NCBI RefSeq assembly: GCF_001305595.1
Contig: NZ_CP012401.1
Coordinates: forward strand, 1,747,001 to 1,811,000
Source: Azospirillum thiophilum
GTDB taxonomy: Bacteria > Pseudomonadota > Alphaproteobacteria > Azospirillales > Azospirillaceae
Reading direction: 5' to 3'
DNA: 64,000 bases
Each line of letters begins with the position of its first letter. Within the stretch, counting starts at the first letter, position 1. The position numbers and the translations under genes are program-made. The notes under the pieces were generated by a model. The model was not told the DNA's origin. It saw only the letters and a program-made list of their open reading frames with translations, and searched no databases. Of the stretch, positions 1 through 8,035 are shown one piece after another.

Positions 1-816
1 TCCCGCCGCCCGTGCCGCGTCTCCGCAGGCGAAGAGACCGGGAACGCTGGTTTCCTGCATCCCGTCCGTCCGGATATAGGCGCCGAGCGGCCCCTCGTCG
101 AAGGCACATCCGAGCTGGGTGGCCAGCGGGCTGGCGACACGGCTCGCCGGCAGAACGAAAAGGCCGGCGAAGGGCAGGACACGTCCATCCGCGAGTGCGA
201 CGTCTGCAGGCTCGCCGCCGATGCCGGCGACGAGGGCCGTTTCGACCGCAACCCCGCGCCGTTCCAGATGGGCCGACTGGTCGGCATCCGGCGCGAACGT
301 CCCATTGAGCAACAGGGTCGTCGGTCCCCAATCCGGCAGCATCAGCGCATGGTGCATCGACTGGCCGGACACGGCGATGACGCCGATCCGTCCCTGCATC
401 AACTCGTAGCCATGGCAATAGGGACAATGGAAGACGGAGCGTCCCCAGCGTTCCGCCAGACCGGGGATGGCGGGCAGATCGTCGACGACTCCGATGGCCA
501 GCAGCAGGCGCCGCCCCGCGAAGCTGCGGCCTGCGGCATCCGTGACCCGAAAGCCGGCGCCCGTCCGCTCCGCCCGCTCGGCCCGTCCGGTCTCCCAGGT
601 GACGGTGGGGTAGCGCATCAACTGGTCCCGGGCCTCGGCGGCGATTTCTCCCGGTGGCCGGCCGTCCTGGCCGAGAAAGCCGTGGGAGTGGGAGGCGAAG
701 CGGTTGCGCCGGATCCCCTCGTCGATCACCAGCACCCGGCGCCGGGCGCGGGCGAGCTGCAGGGCCGCTGCGATGCCGGCATAACTGCCGCCGACGATGA
801 TCGCGTCGTAGGTCAT
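1..816 (-). CDS. NAD(P)/FAD-dependent oxidoreductase, thioredoxin reductase-like (partial, C-terminus off the window)
   Basis: Cytosolic flavoprotein disulfide reductase-like enzyme. The reading frame opens with ATG at 816 and stays open to base 1 (272 codons). An N-terminal Rossmann FAD site, DAIIVGGSYAGIAAALQL, lies near residues 4-21. A redox-type dicysteine motif CPYCHGYE follows (Cys131/Cys134), and the visible end, GLFACGDAA, is the second FAD motif. This matches the short thioredoxin reductase-like family often paired with Rrf2 regulators, not classical TrxB, which has CATC. The gene diverges from an Rrf2 gene, so control by that regulator is likely. The electron acceptor is unknown, and only the last few dozen residues should be missing. 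Confidence 0.88.
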   Translation of the reverse strand, partial: MTYDAIIVGGSYAGIAAALQLARARRRVLVIDEGIRRNRFASHSHGFLGQDGRPPGEIAAEARDQLMRYPTVTWETGRAERAERTGAGFRVTDAAGRSFAGRRLLLAIGVVDDLPAIPGLAERWGRSVFHCPYCHGYELMQGRIGVIAVSGQSMHHALMLPDWGPTTLLLNGTFAPDADQSAHLERRGVAVETALVAGIGGEPADVALADGRVLPFAGLFVLPASRVASPLATQLGCAFDEGPLGAYIRTDGMQETSVPGLFACGDAARAAG

Positions 817-882
817 CGGCTCTTTCCCTTCCATGATTTGAATCGTTTGGTGCGCTCTCACGACCGCCCTCCGGGGCGGGCA

Positions 883-953
883 TCACGATACATCGTAAGT
901 TACGTGAGTGGGCGCGGTCAACGTGGCATGTAACTCCTGAAGTATCGTGAGTT
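883..953. promoter_or_regulatory. Putative Rrf2 operator region between divergent genes
   Basis: The gap between the divergent oxidoreductase and Rrf2 genes holds an 11-bp palindrome CGTAAGTTACG (894-904). A 9-bp inverted pair, TCACGATAC (883-891) and GTATCGTGA (942-950), flanks it. The decamer ATCGTRAGTT occurs directly at 892-901 and 944-953. Symmetry and repetition in a divergent promoter suggest binding sites for the adjacent regulator. This is an inference from sequence pattern only. Confidence 0.5.
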
Positions 954-985
954 GGATCGGACATGCGAGCGGGAGACGATCGCCG

Positions 986-1423
986 ATGAGACAGGACAGC
1001 CGCCTTTCCCGCATGCTGCATGTGCTCATCCATATGGACCGCCATGATGGCGCCCTGACGTCGGAGGTGATCGCGGCCATGCTGAACACCAATCCGGTGG
1101 TCATCCGCCGGACGATGGCCGGACTGCGCGATGCCGGCTATGTGCGGTCGGAAAAGGGCCATGGCGGCGGCTGGCGGCTTGCCCGCCCGCTTGATGGGAT
1201 CACGCTGCTCGACATCCATCTTGCGCTCGGCGAACCGACGGTCTTCGCCATCGGGCCGACGGACGATGATCCGAGCTGCCTGGTGGAGCAGGCGGTCAAC
1301 GCCGCCCTGGACGATGCCTTGCGGGAGGCGGAAGCGGTGCTCATCCGCCGTCTCGGCATGGTGACGCTCGCCGATCTCGCCGCCGATTTCGACCGCCGCT
1401 TCACCGCCTTGGGCAAGCTCTGA
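986..1423 (+). CDS. Rrf2 family transcriptional regulator
   Basis: DNA-binding repressor-type protein of 145 aa. A winged helix-turn-helix covers about residues 22-66, with LTSEVIAAMLNTNPVVIRR as the helix pair and the wing EKGHGGGWRLAR typical of Rrf2/YwnA proteins. It has one cysteine (Cys98, in DDDPSCLVEQ) instead of the three that bind Fe-S in IscR. Thiol-based sensing is therefore more plausible than an iron-sulfur cluster, but that is inference. The ATG at 986 is preferred over an in-frame GTG at 947 because GGGAG lies 10 nt upstream and family members begin here. It diverges from a flavin disulfide reductase-like gene, its likely target. Confidence 0.88.
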   Translation: MRQDSRLSRMLHVLIHMDRHDGALTSEVIAAMLNTNPVVIRRTMAGLRDAGYVRSEKGHGGGWRLARPLDGITLLDIHLALGEPTVFAIGPTDDDPSCLVEQAVNAALDDALREAEAVLIRRLGMVTLADLAADFDRRFTALGKL

Positions 1424-1432
1424 AGGCGGGGT

Positions 1433-1813
1433 CTATTCCGCGCCCTGCGCCCCGGCCGCCTGCGCCCCCGCCTCCTGCGCCCGGCGGATTGCCGCCTCGA
1501 CGCATTGCAGGTGCAGCTTCTTGCGGGCGAGCTGGCGGGCGCGGCGTTCCTCCAGGTCAGTGGTCGCCATCGCTTCGATGGCGCAGCCGCGCCAGCCGTT
1601 GGCATCGAGCGCGCGGGCGACCTCGGCATAGCCGAAATAGCCCTTCTCCGGCTGCTCCCACGGCGCCCGGAAGTCGGCGCGGCGCAGCACGAAGCGGTTG
1701 GACTGGCTTCCGCCGCCCAGATTGGTCAGGCGGGCCACGATCAGCCGCTCGCCGTTGCCGTGAACGACGGTCAGGATCGGGCGGATTCCGGTGATGGGTG
1801 GATCGACGGCCAT
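1433..1813 (-). CDS. Conserved hypothetical protein, 126 aa
   Basis: No family recognised. The protein starts MAVDPPITGIRPILTVV. Its N-terminal half looks beta-rich and carries GNGERLIVARLTNLGGGSQSN. A middle YFGYAEVARALDANGWRG segment precedes a basic helix (LEERRARQLARKKLHLQ) and an Ala/Gln/Gly-rich tail. There is no signal peptide or membrane segment, so it is probably cytosolic. It converges on the Rrf2 gene with a gap of only 9 nt. An upstream-extended frame exists on this strand, but it runs antisense through prpE and is not credible. Confidence 0.6.
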   Translation of the reverse strand: MAVDPPITGIRPILTVVHGNGERLIVARLTNLGGGSQSNRFVLRRADFRAPWEQPEKGYFGYAEVARALDANGWRGCAIEAMATTDLEERRARQLARKKLHLQCVEAAIRRAQEAGAQAAGAQGAE

Positions 1814-1906
1814 GTTCCATGCATAACGGTCCGGGGGCGTCCTGACCAGTGCGTCGCTTAGCACAGGTCGGGACGCTCCGTCGCCCGTCCGAACGGAGAA
1901 ACGCCG

Positions 1907-2368
1907 ATGCGCCTGGTCCCGACCGTGTCGTTTACCGCTCTCACGGCCATTCTGCCGGTGTTGCTCATCGTGGCCGGCCCGGTCACGGCGCAGCAGGTTC
2001 CCGCACAGCAAGCCATCGCGACAGGTTGCGAAGCCTATGCGGCCAATCCGATGATCGAGGCGCAGCTGTTCTTCGGCCGCAACATCGGCAGTGAGGTCGG
2101 CGTCAGCGAGCGCGATTGGAGCGGCTTCCTGGATGACGAGGTGACGCCCCGTTTTCCCAACGGCCTGACCGTCATCGACGGTTCCGGCCATTGGCGGGAC
2201 AGCGAGACCGGCCGCCTGATCCGCGAGCCCAGCAAAATCGTCACCCTGCTGGCCGACCGAGATCCGGCGACGCTGCATCTGATCCGTGAAATCGTCGACC
2301 TGTACAAGGAGCGCTTCCACCAGCAGTCGGTCGGGCTCGCCATCCGTCCGGTCTGCGCGTCCTTTTGA
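1907..2368 (+). CDS. DUF3574 domain-containing secreted protein
   Basis: A 153-aa exported protein of unknown function. Residues 1-29 form a signal peptide (hydrophobic LTAILPVLLIVAGPV, likely cut after VTA). The rest matches DUF3574: AQLFFGRNIG, then VSERDWSGFLDDEVTPRFP, GLTVIDGSGHW and REPSKIVTLL. Two cysteines, one near residue 46 and one close to the C-terminus, could form a disulfide in the periplasm. It stands alone between a divergent neighbour and prpE. The domain call rests on motif order; no biochemical role is known for the family. Confidence 0.8.
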   Translation: MRLVPTVSFTALTAILPVLLIVAGPVTAQQVPAQQAIATGCEAYAANPMIEAQLFFGRNIGSEVGVSERDWSGFLDDEVTPRFPNGLTVIDGSGHWRDSETGRLIREPSKIVTLLADRDPATLHLIREIVDLYKERFHQQSVGLAIRPVCASF

Positions 2369-2554
2369 ATTCAGCGATCCGGAAGGATGCTTCACTTTCA
2401 GGGAATGCGACAGCTCGCCGCACCCCCGACCTTCAGACATTTGCCTAGCCTTATGCTTTTGTCGCAGATTGTGGAGGCTGCGTAACGGTTCGTTTCGTGG
2501 CCGAGAGGAAATGCGCACCGAATGGTGCCAAAATAGAATGAGGGACGCCCTGCC

Positions 2555-4492
2555 ATGAGCCCGACCGCCAGCACCACGACCGCCGAGCTTTACGACCGGA
2601 TGCATGCCCGCTCCCTGTCGGATCCCGAGGGATTCTGGGGAGAGGCCGCCAAGGACATCTCCTGGTACAAGCCCTGGGACAAGGTGCTGGACGACAGCAA
2701 CGCCCCCTTCTACCGCTGGTTTACCGGCGGCGAACTGAACACCTGCTACAATGCGGTGGACCGCCATGTGGAGGACGGTCGCGGCGCCCAGCCGGCGATC
2801 ATCTACGACAGCCCGGTGACGCAGACCGTCCAGACCATCACCTATGCCGAACTGCTGGATCAGGTCGCCCGCTTCGCCGGCGTGCTGCGGGCCCAGGGCG
2901 TGGAGAAGGGCGACCGCGTCCTGCTCTACATGCCGATGATTCCGCAATCGGTCGTCGCCATGCTGGCCTGCGCCCGCCTGGGCGCGGTGCATTCGGTGGT
3001 GTTCGGCGGCTTCGCCCCGCACGAGCTGGCGACACGCATCGACGACGCCAAGCCGAAGGCGATCGTGTCGGCCTCCTGCGGAATCGAACCGAACCGCATC
3101 GTGAAGTACAAGCCGATGCTGGATTCGGCGATCGAGCAGTCGGTCCACAAGCCCGGCAGCGTCATCGTCTGGCAGCGCCCGCAGGAGACGGCGACGCTGA
3201 TCGCCGGCCGCGACGTGGATTGGGCCGAGGCGTCGGCGGCGGCCGAGCCAGCCGGCTGCGTGCCGGTCAAGGCGACCGACCCGCTCTACATCCTCTACAC
3301 CTCCGGCACCACCGGCCAGCCCAAGGGCGTGGTGCGCGACAATGGCGGTCATGCGGTGGCGCTGCGCTGGACCATGACCAACATCTACAACGTCAAGCCG
3401 GGCGAGGTGTATTGGGCGGCGTCGGATGTGGGTTGGGTGGTCGGCCACTCCTACATCGTCTATGCGCCGCTGTTGACCGGCTGCACCACGGTCGTCTTCG
3501 AAGGCAAGCCGGTCGGCACCCCCGATCCCGGCACCTTCTGGCGGGTGATCGAGCAGCACAAGGTCGGCACCCTGTTCACCGCCCCGACCGCCTTCCGCGC
3601 CATCAAGCGCGAGGATCCGGACGCCAATCATCTGAAGAAATACGACCTGTCGCATTTCCGTGCCCTGTTCCTGGCCGGCGAGCGCTCGGACCCCGACACG
3701 CTGCATTGGGCCGAGGACAATCTGAAGGTTCCGGTGATCGACCATTGGTGGCAGACCGAGACCGGCTGGGCGATCTCCGGCAATCCGCTGGGCGTTCACC
3801 TGTTCCCGATCAAGTACGGCTCCGCCACCCGCCCGATGCCGGGCTGGGACGTGCGGGTGTTGAACGCCGAGCTGAAGGAAGTGCCGCGTGGCGACATCGG
3901 CGCAATCTGCGTGAAGCTGCCGCTGCCTCCGGGCACGCTGCCGACGCTCTGGAACGCCGACGAGCGCTTCAAGAAATCCTATCTGGCCGATTACCCCGGC
4001 TACTACCAGACCGGCGATGCCGGCTTCGTCGACGACGACGGCTATGTCTATGTCATGGCGCGCACCGACGACATCATCAATGTCGCCGGCCATCGCCTGT
4101 CGACCGGCGCGATGGAAGAGGTACTGTCGAGCCACAAGGATGTCGCCGAATGCGCGGTGATCGGCGTTGCCGACGACCTGAAGGGGCAGGTGCCGCTCGG
4201 CTTCGTCTGCCTGAAGGCTGGCGTGACCCGCCCGCATGAGGAGATCGTCAAGGAGGTCGTCCAGCTGGTGCGCGCGCAGATCGGCCCGGTCGCCGACTTT
4301 AAGCGGGCGCTGGTGGTCGATCGGCTGCCGAAGACCCGTTCGGGCAAGATCCTGCGCGGCACCATGCAGAAGATCGCCGACTGCCAGGATTACAAGATGC
4401 CGGCGACCATCGACGATCCGGGCATCCTGCCGGAGATCGCCGACGCGCTGAAGACGCTGGGCTATGCCAAGACCAGCGGCACGCCGGAATGA
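2555..4492 (+). CDS. prpE: Propionyl-CoA synthetase (propionate--CoA ligase)
   Basis: Activates propionate to propionyl-CoA via propionyl-AMP, the entry step of propionate use. The 645 aa show an acyl-CoA synthetase N-terminal domain (FWGEAAKDISWYKPWDKVLD), the AMP-binding P-loop YTSGTTGQPKGVVRDNGGH, and the core DHWWQTETGW and YYQTGDAG. The C-terminal PKTRSGKILRGTM holds the catalytic lysine that is acetylated in this family. RDNGGH after the P-loop and the overall length favour PrpE over acetyl-CoA synthetase. GAGGGA lies about 9 nt before the ATG. It is monocistronic here; a methylmalonyl-CoA epimerase gene at 25.7 kb would act further down the same route. Confidence 0.9.
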   Translation: MSPTASTTTAELYDRMHARSLSDPEGFWGEAAKDISWYKPWDKVLDDSNAPFYRWFTGGELNTCYNAVDRHVEDGRGAQPAIIYDSPVTQTVQTITYAELLDQVARFAGVLRAQGVEKGDRVLLYMPMIPQSVVAMLACARLGAVHSVVFGGFAPHELATRIDDAKPKAIVSASCGIEPNRIVKYKPMLDSAIEQSVHKPGSVIVWQRPQETATLIAGRDVDWAEASAAAEPAGCVPVKATDPLYILYTSGTTGQPKGVVRDNGGHAVALRWTMTNIYNVKPGEVYWAASDVGWVVGHSYIVYAPLLTGCTTVVFEGKPVGTPDPGTFWRVIEQHKVGTLFTAPTAFRAIKREDPDANHLKKYDLSHFRALFLAGERSDPDTLHWAEDNLKVPVIDHWWQTETGWAISGNPLGVHLFPIKYGSATRPMPGWDVRVLNAELKEVPRGDIGAICVKLPLPPGTLPTLWNADERFKKSYLADYPGYYQTGDAGFVDDDGYVYVMARTDDIINVAGHRLSTGAMEEVLSSHKDVAECAVIGVADDLKGQVPLGFVCLKAGVTRPHEEIVKEVVQLVRAQIGPVADFKRALVVDRLPKTRSGKILRGTMQKIADCQDYKMPATIDDPGILPEIADALKTLGYAKTSGTPE

Positions 4493-4506
4493 AGGCATGA
4501 TGAACA

Positions 4507-4530
4507 GGGGACGGCTTTCGGGCCGCCCCC
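4507..4530. terminator. Hairpin between convergent prpE and DsbA-family gene
   Basis: GGGG-A-CGGC, a 6-nt loop, then GCCG-C-CCCC forms an 8-bp stem with one mismatch, 15 nt after the prpE stop and shared with the convergent gene. There is no T-tract, so it is at best a weak or factor-assisted terminator. Confidence 0.4.
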
Positions 4531-4549
4531 ATCCGCCATTCCGGGAGGT

Positions 4550-5203
4550 TCAGCCGGAGACCACCGACAGGTTTTCCGGCTCCTCGCTGCCCAGGTCGAG
4601 CAGCGGCAGGAAGCTCGCCGGCTCCTGCGCGCCGGACAACGCATAGCGGCGGTTGAAGATGTAGCAGGGCACCGCCTGCAGCCCCATCTGGCGTGCCAGC
4701 GCGTCGGCGGCATGGACCGCCGCCGATTCGGCGTCGGTGGACAGCTGGCGCCGGATGTCGGAAAACTCGAGTCCCAGTCCGGTGGCGATGCCGGCCAGGG
4801 CGTCGAGGTCGCCGATGTCCACCCCCTCGGCGAAATAGGCGGTGAACAGCGCATCGGCCATGGCGTTGCCCAGGCCCTGCCGGCCGGCGATGCGGACCAG
4901 CCGATGCGCGTCGAAGCTGTTGGGCGTGCGCTGGATGCGGTCGAGCGCCAGCGGCAGCCCGTCGCGCATTGCCGTCTCCTCCACCACCCGGTGGATTTGC
5001 CGTGCCCGCTCCAGGCCGCCGAACTTGGCGGCCAGATAGTCGTCGCGCGACATCCCGCCGCGGGCCATGTCCGGATTCAGCTGGAAGGGCTGCCAGCGGA
5101 TCTCCGGCCGCAGGGCGGGCCGCTGCATCAGCGCCCGGTCGAGCCGGCGCTTGCCGATGTAGCACCAGGGGCAGATCAGGTCGGCGAAGGTTTCGATCAG
5201 CAT
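4550..5203 (-). CDS. DsbA family oxidoreductase, FrnE-like
   Basis: Cytosolic thioredoxin-fold protein of 217 aa without a signal peptide. The active-site motif CPWC is at residues 11-14 in MLIETFADLICPWCYIGKRR, the hallmark of FrnE-like DsbA proteins. The helical insert (TPNSFDAHRLVRIAGRQG) and the cis-Pro segment GLQAVPCYIFNRRYALSGAQ follow in order. Members catalyse thiol-disulfide exchange or act as 2-hydroxychromene-2-carboxylate isomerase-like enzymes; the CxxC favours a redox role. It is transcribed convergently with prpE and appears monocistronic. Confidence 0.88.
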   Translation of the reverse strand: MLIETFADLICPWCYIGKRRLDRALMQRPALRPEIRWQPFQLNPDMARGGMSRDDYLAAKFGGLERARQIHRVVEETAMRDGLPLALDRIQRTPNSFDAHRLVRIAGRQGLGNAMADALFTAYFAEGVDIGDLDALAGIATGLGLEFSDIRRQLSTDAESAAVHAADALARQMGLQAVPCYIFNRRYALSGAQEPASFLPLLDLGSEEPENLSVVSG

Positions 5204-5396
5204 TCCATCACTATCGGCGAGCCGCCGGCCCGGGGCAACCGCTTCTTCCGCCGCCCCTCCGCCTGCAACCCTTTGTTAACCGAGTTGGCCCGACAGTCCG
5301 GAATGGCTCCGCCGGTTCGGAAGCGGCCTGCCTGCCCGGCAGCGGATGGCAGCGAACTCGGCGGTGTGGCGGATATATCCCGGTGGGCGAGACGCG

Positions 5397-5852
5397 ATGA
5401 GCAACTCCTACGTCGACGGCAAGGTGCGCGAAGCGATCATGGCGGCCAAGGGCAGCCGGACCAACGCGCAGAAGCTCTTGATGGCCTGGGCGGTCGAGGA
5501 TCCCGACCTGCTGCGCGGAATCGCCCAGCCCTTCCTGAAGGCCATCGCCGCCGCCGCCATCGAGCGTGCCGGCCGTCCGCCCGCGCGCAGCCCGGCGGCC
5601 CGTCCCGCCGCTGCGGCGGGGGGAGGGCGCCCATCGGCGTCCGGTCTCAGCCGCGATGCGCTGGAAAACCTGCTGAACCAGTTGGGCCGCGACGAAGGCG
5701 GGCCTGCCGACGCGCGCCCCGCGGCTGCCGCCAAGGCGGCGGCTCCGGGGAAGACGGGCGCCACGGTGCATGAGGCGCCGGCCGGCGGTCCTTCCCACGA
5801 AAAGGCGATGATGGCGATCGCCAAGGCATTCGTCGCCAAGAAGGTGCGCTGA
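5397..5852 (+). CDS. Conserved hypothetical protein with Ala/Pro-rich linkers, 151 aa
   Basis: No known domain recognised. A helical N-terminal block (MSNSYVDGKVREAIMAAKGS through AIAAAAIERAG, residues 1-60) is followed by a low-complexity Ala/Pro/Gly linker and two short helical segments (LSRDALENLLNQLGRD and HEKAMMAIAKAFVAKKVR). Similar N-terminal blocks are, to my recollection, conserved in Rhodospirillales proteins of unknown function. The ATG at 5397 is chosen over an in-frame upstream start at 5346 because conserved-looking sequence begins here. No signal peptide, so probably cytosolic. Confidence 0.65.
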   Translation: MSNSYVDGKVREAIMAAKGSRTNAQKLLMAWAVEDPDLLRGIAQPFLKAIAAAAIERAGRPPARSPAARPAAAAGGGRPSASGLSRDALENLLNQLGRDEGGPADARPAAAAKAAAPGKTGATVHEAPAGGPSHEKAMMAIAKAFVAKKVR

Positions 5853-5886
5853 ACCCGCCTGCGATCCGCGACTCAGGATTTGCGGA

Positions 5887-6309
5887 TCACGACCCGTTGT
5901 CGGCGGTGTAGGGGGTGGCGTCGTCGAACCAACTGCGCTGGTGCGGGACCGGCCTGATGTCCGGCGGCGGGCTGGCCAGCGCGGTGTTGCCGTTGCGGTA
6001 GGGGTCGGGGATGTGGTGGCATTGAACGTCGGCCAGCGTGCGGTAGCAATAGAGCCGCGAACGGTCGACCACCACCTTGTCCGGGCAATAATCGCCGGTG
6101 GTCTCGAAGCTGATGATCGAGCAGTCGCGTCCGGTCGCCGCCGAGACGATATGGTCGCCGATGGTCTTTTTGGTGGCGTTCAGGGTCACCACGTCCGCGC
6201 CGGCCGCGGCCAGCCCGATCGGTGACGTGCAGCCGGCCAATCCCGGCGCCAGCACAACCACCGCCAGCCACCCCAGCCCGGAGACCGCTCCCCTCGCGCC
6301 CATCGCCAT
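5887..6309 (-). CDS. Putative lipoprotein, 140 aa
   Basis: Exported lipoprotein of unknown function. The N-terminus (MAMGARGAVSGLGWLAVVVL) leads to a lipobox LAGC, so Cys near residue 27 should be the lipidated residue. The mature part has five further cysteines (in RDCSI, DYCPD, YCYR and QCHH) and the segment TLNATKKTIGDHIVSAATGRDC, seen in small alphaproteobacterial lipoproteins. GAGGGG lies just upstream; ATG at 6309 and ATG at 6303 are both possible starts, and a start at 6351 is less likely. No partner gene is evident. Confidence 0.7.
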   Translation of the reverse strand: MAMGARGAVSGLGWLAVVVLAPGLAGCTSPIGLAAAGADVVTLNATKKTIGDHIVSAATGRDCSIISFETTGDYCPDKVVVDRSRLYCYRTLADVQCHHIPDPYRNGNTALASPPPDIRPVPHQRSWFDDATPYTADNGS

Positions 6310-6401
6310 CCGTCCCCTCTGCCGCACGCAGGCCCAAGCTTCACTGTGCATTGCGCGTGAACGCGGTTAACAAGCGGTGAATTCACCCCCTGGGGAGGGG
6401 C

Positions 6402-6692
6402 TCAACGCAGCAGCGTGCAGATTCGCGACCGGCATTGGACGAGGACGAAGGCATCCTTGTCCTCGGTGCAGCCGACCTTGAAGGTGGTCGCTCCCTCGCG
6501 TCCCACCGTGTAGCGCAGCACCTCCACCTTTGCCGGAGTGCAGTTGCCCATGGACTTGGCGATTTCCTTCGCTTCCGCCTGGGCGGCGGACACGTTGGAC
6601 GCGGCGAAGGCGCTGTCTGCCGTCATCAGGGACATCAGGGCGGCCGACAGGACGACGCAACGGCGCGGGAAGGGCGAGTCGCGGAAGCTCAT
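6402..6692 (-). CDS. Small secreted protein, 96 aa
   Basis: Unknown function. Residues 1-30 form a signal peptide with cleavage after SAFA. The mature protein carries four cysteines (NCTPAKVEV, VGCTED, VQCRSRICTL), suggesting two disulfides in the periplasm. ATG at 6692 is used because it directly precedes the signal peptide. An extended frame back to 6905 would add an implausible Arg/Cys-rich stretch and would overlap the opposite-strand gene. Confidence 0.6.
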   Translation of the reverse strand: MSFRDSPFPRRCVVLSAALMSLMTADSAFAASNVSAAQAEAKEIAKSMGNCTPAKVEVLRYTVGREGATTFKVGCTEDKDAFVLVQCRSRICTLLR

Positions 6693-6859
6693 GGGCCGAC
6701 TATCGCATGAGGCGGCGTAGAATCGGAAGTGGTGCCTCCGAATTGTCGCAGCGATGCGATTCCCGCCGCCGCGTGAACAGGAAGCTGCTATGCTCTGGTT
6801 CTGCAATGACGCTGCGGTGAAGGCCTGTCGCCGACGGCAGCATGGGGGCGGGGGAACGC

Positions 6860-7087
6860 ATGATCTCGAACGACCGGCGGCTCGGCGACCGCATCCTCGC
6901 CGCACTGGAAATGGCTTTGGAGCAAAAGCACCTGGAGGTCGCCGAGCATCTGGCCCGCGCGCTGGAGGAGACCTTGACCCGCTTTGGTGGACCCGATGCC
7001 GTCGACCATCGTCAGGTGTCGGCAGGGTTGCTGCAGGCTTTCGACCGGCTGGATGAACTGCGCCGGGACGCGCACCGGCTGCCGTGA
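6860..7087 (+). CDS. Small conserved hypothetical protein, 75 aa
   Basis: Predicted all-helical cytosolic protein, MISNDRRLGDRILAALEMAL followed by EQKHLEVAEHLARALEETL. ATG at 6860 follows a GGGGGCGGGGG purine run; an ATG at 6842 would add six residues. I have seen similar short proteins in Azospirillum-like genomes without assigned function. It precedes the tRNA-Asp promoter by about 50 nt. Confidence 0.6.
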   Translation: MISNDRRLGDRILAALEMALEQKHLEVAEHLARALEETLTRFGGPDAVDHRQVSAGLLQAFDRLDELRRDAHRLP

Positions 7088-7140
7088 GCGGGCCTGCTGG
7101 GCGGGGGACGCCGCATCCGTTGTTTTCTGCAATTTGGTGA

Positions 7141-7170
7141 TTGACAGGCAGCCATCGGGCCGACTACAAA
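7141..7170 (+). promoter_or_regulatory. Probable sigma-70 promoter for tRNA-Asp
   Basis: A perfect -35 box TTGACA (7141-7146) is spaced 18 nt from TACAAA (7165-7170), a 4/6 match to the -10 consensus. It points at the tRNA-Asp gene about 105 nt downstream, with no other gene between. Strong -35 boxes are usual for stable RNA genes. The start site is inferred. Confidence 0.6.
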
Positions 7171-7274
7171 CCGCCCACCGAACGACGGGGGCCATCGACG
7201 GTCCCGGCGAAAACAACAGACAGCTCAAAGATTTGGCTCTTTGGACGTTTGTTGTTTACTGCATGTCGCTCTGC

Positions 7275-7351
<77 letters not shown>

Positions 7352-7392
7352 CTTTCTTTACAGAAATTCCGCAGAATTCGCCAGTACGGCGC

Positions 7393-7421
7393 AAGGACTC
7401 GCAGATTGCGGGTCCTTTTTT
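7393..7421 (+). terminator. Intrinsic terminator after tRNA-Asp
   Basis: GGACTCGC (7395-7402) pairs with GCGGGTCC (7408-7415) over an AGATT loop, an 8-bp stem with one G-T wobble, followed directly by TTTTTT (7416-7421). A canonical rho-independent terminator separating the tRNA unit from the nuo operon. Confidence 0.9.
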
Positions 7422-7441
7422 GCATGCAAATAGTCTTTCCT

Positions 7442-7469
7442 TTGCCGATTTTTAAAAACGTGGTATTAC
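7442..7469 (+). promoter_or_regulatory. Candidate promoter of the nuo operon
   Basis: TTGCCG (7442-7447) and TATTAC (7464-7469), each 4/6 to sigma-70 consensus with 16-nt spacing, lie in an AT-rich patch just after the tRNA terminator and about 200 nt before nuoA. The leader between them is noncoding. Only consensus similarity supports it. Confidence 0.35.
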
Positions 7470-7666
7470 CAAGCTCTGGTGCAGGGATAGGCTTGTCCTT
7501 CCGCGTAGTGAAAAGCGATTCAAAGCGCTTTCCTTGCCCACGCTCTCGGCATATATTCCGGCCCGTCTGATGGGCTAATCCAAGGCATGGCTGCCACGGC
7601 TTTGCGCTTCCGCCGATTTCGCGGCTGGAACGGCGCCCGTGGTCGTGGGCTTATGGGAGGAACGCG

Positions 7667-8035
7667 GTGTCGACTCCGCTGATCATTGAGTATCTTCCGA
7701 TCCTGGTGTTTCTGCTGATCGGCATCGCGCTGGCCGCGGTGATGGTTGGGGCATCCTACGTCATCAGCCCGAAGAACCCGGACGCGGAGAAGGTCTCCCC
7801 CTACGAATGCGGCTTCGAGCCGTTCGAGGACGCGCGCACCAAGTTCGACGTGCGGTTCTATCTGGTCTCGATCCTGTTCATCATCTTCGACCTCGAAGTC
7901 GCCTTCCTGTTCCCCTGGGCGGTTGCGCTGGGCGACATCGGGCTGTTCGGCTTCTGGTCGATGATGCTGTTCCTCGGCATCCTGACCATCGGCTTCATCT
8001 ATGAGTGGAAGAAAGGAGCTCTGGAATGGGAGTAG
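7667..8035 (+). CDS. nuoA: NADH-quinone oxidoreductase subunit A
   Basis: Membrane subunit of complex I at the junction of the peripheral and membrane arms. 122 aa with three transmembrane helices: residues 8-30, about 61-81 and about 90-110. The loop [21 protein letters not shown] between helices 1 and 2 is the family signature and contains the conserved Cys that reports the active/deactive state in mitochondrial ND3. It starts with GTG at 7667, six nt after GGGAGG. First gene of a 14-gene operon running to 22220; it overlaps nuoB by 10 nt. Confidence 0.96.
   Translation: MSTPLIIEYLPILVFLLIGIALAAVMVGASYVISPKNPDAEKVSPYECGFEPFEDARTKFDVRFYLVSILFIIFDLEVAFLFPWAVALGDIGLFGFWSMMLFLGILTIGFIYEWKKGALEWE

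Noticed and set aside
1433..4498. 1021-aa open frame on the minus strand antisense to prpE
   Set aside because: High-GC shadow frame. Only its last 126 codons (1433-1813) look like a protein; the rest is His/Arg/Asp-rich and antisense to a well-identified gene.
7534..7557. TTGCCC ... TATATT as a nuo promoter
   Set aside because: Spacing is only 12 nt, too short for sigma-70; the pair at 7442-7469 fits better.
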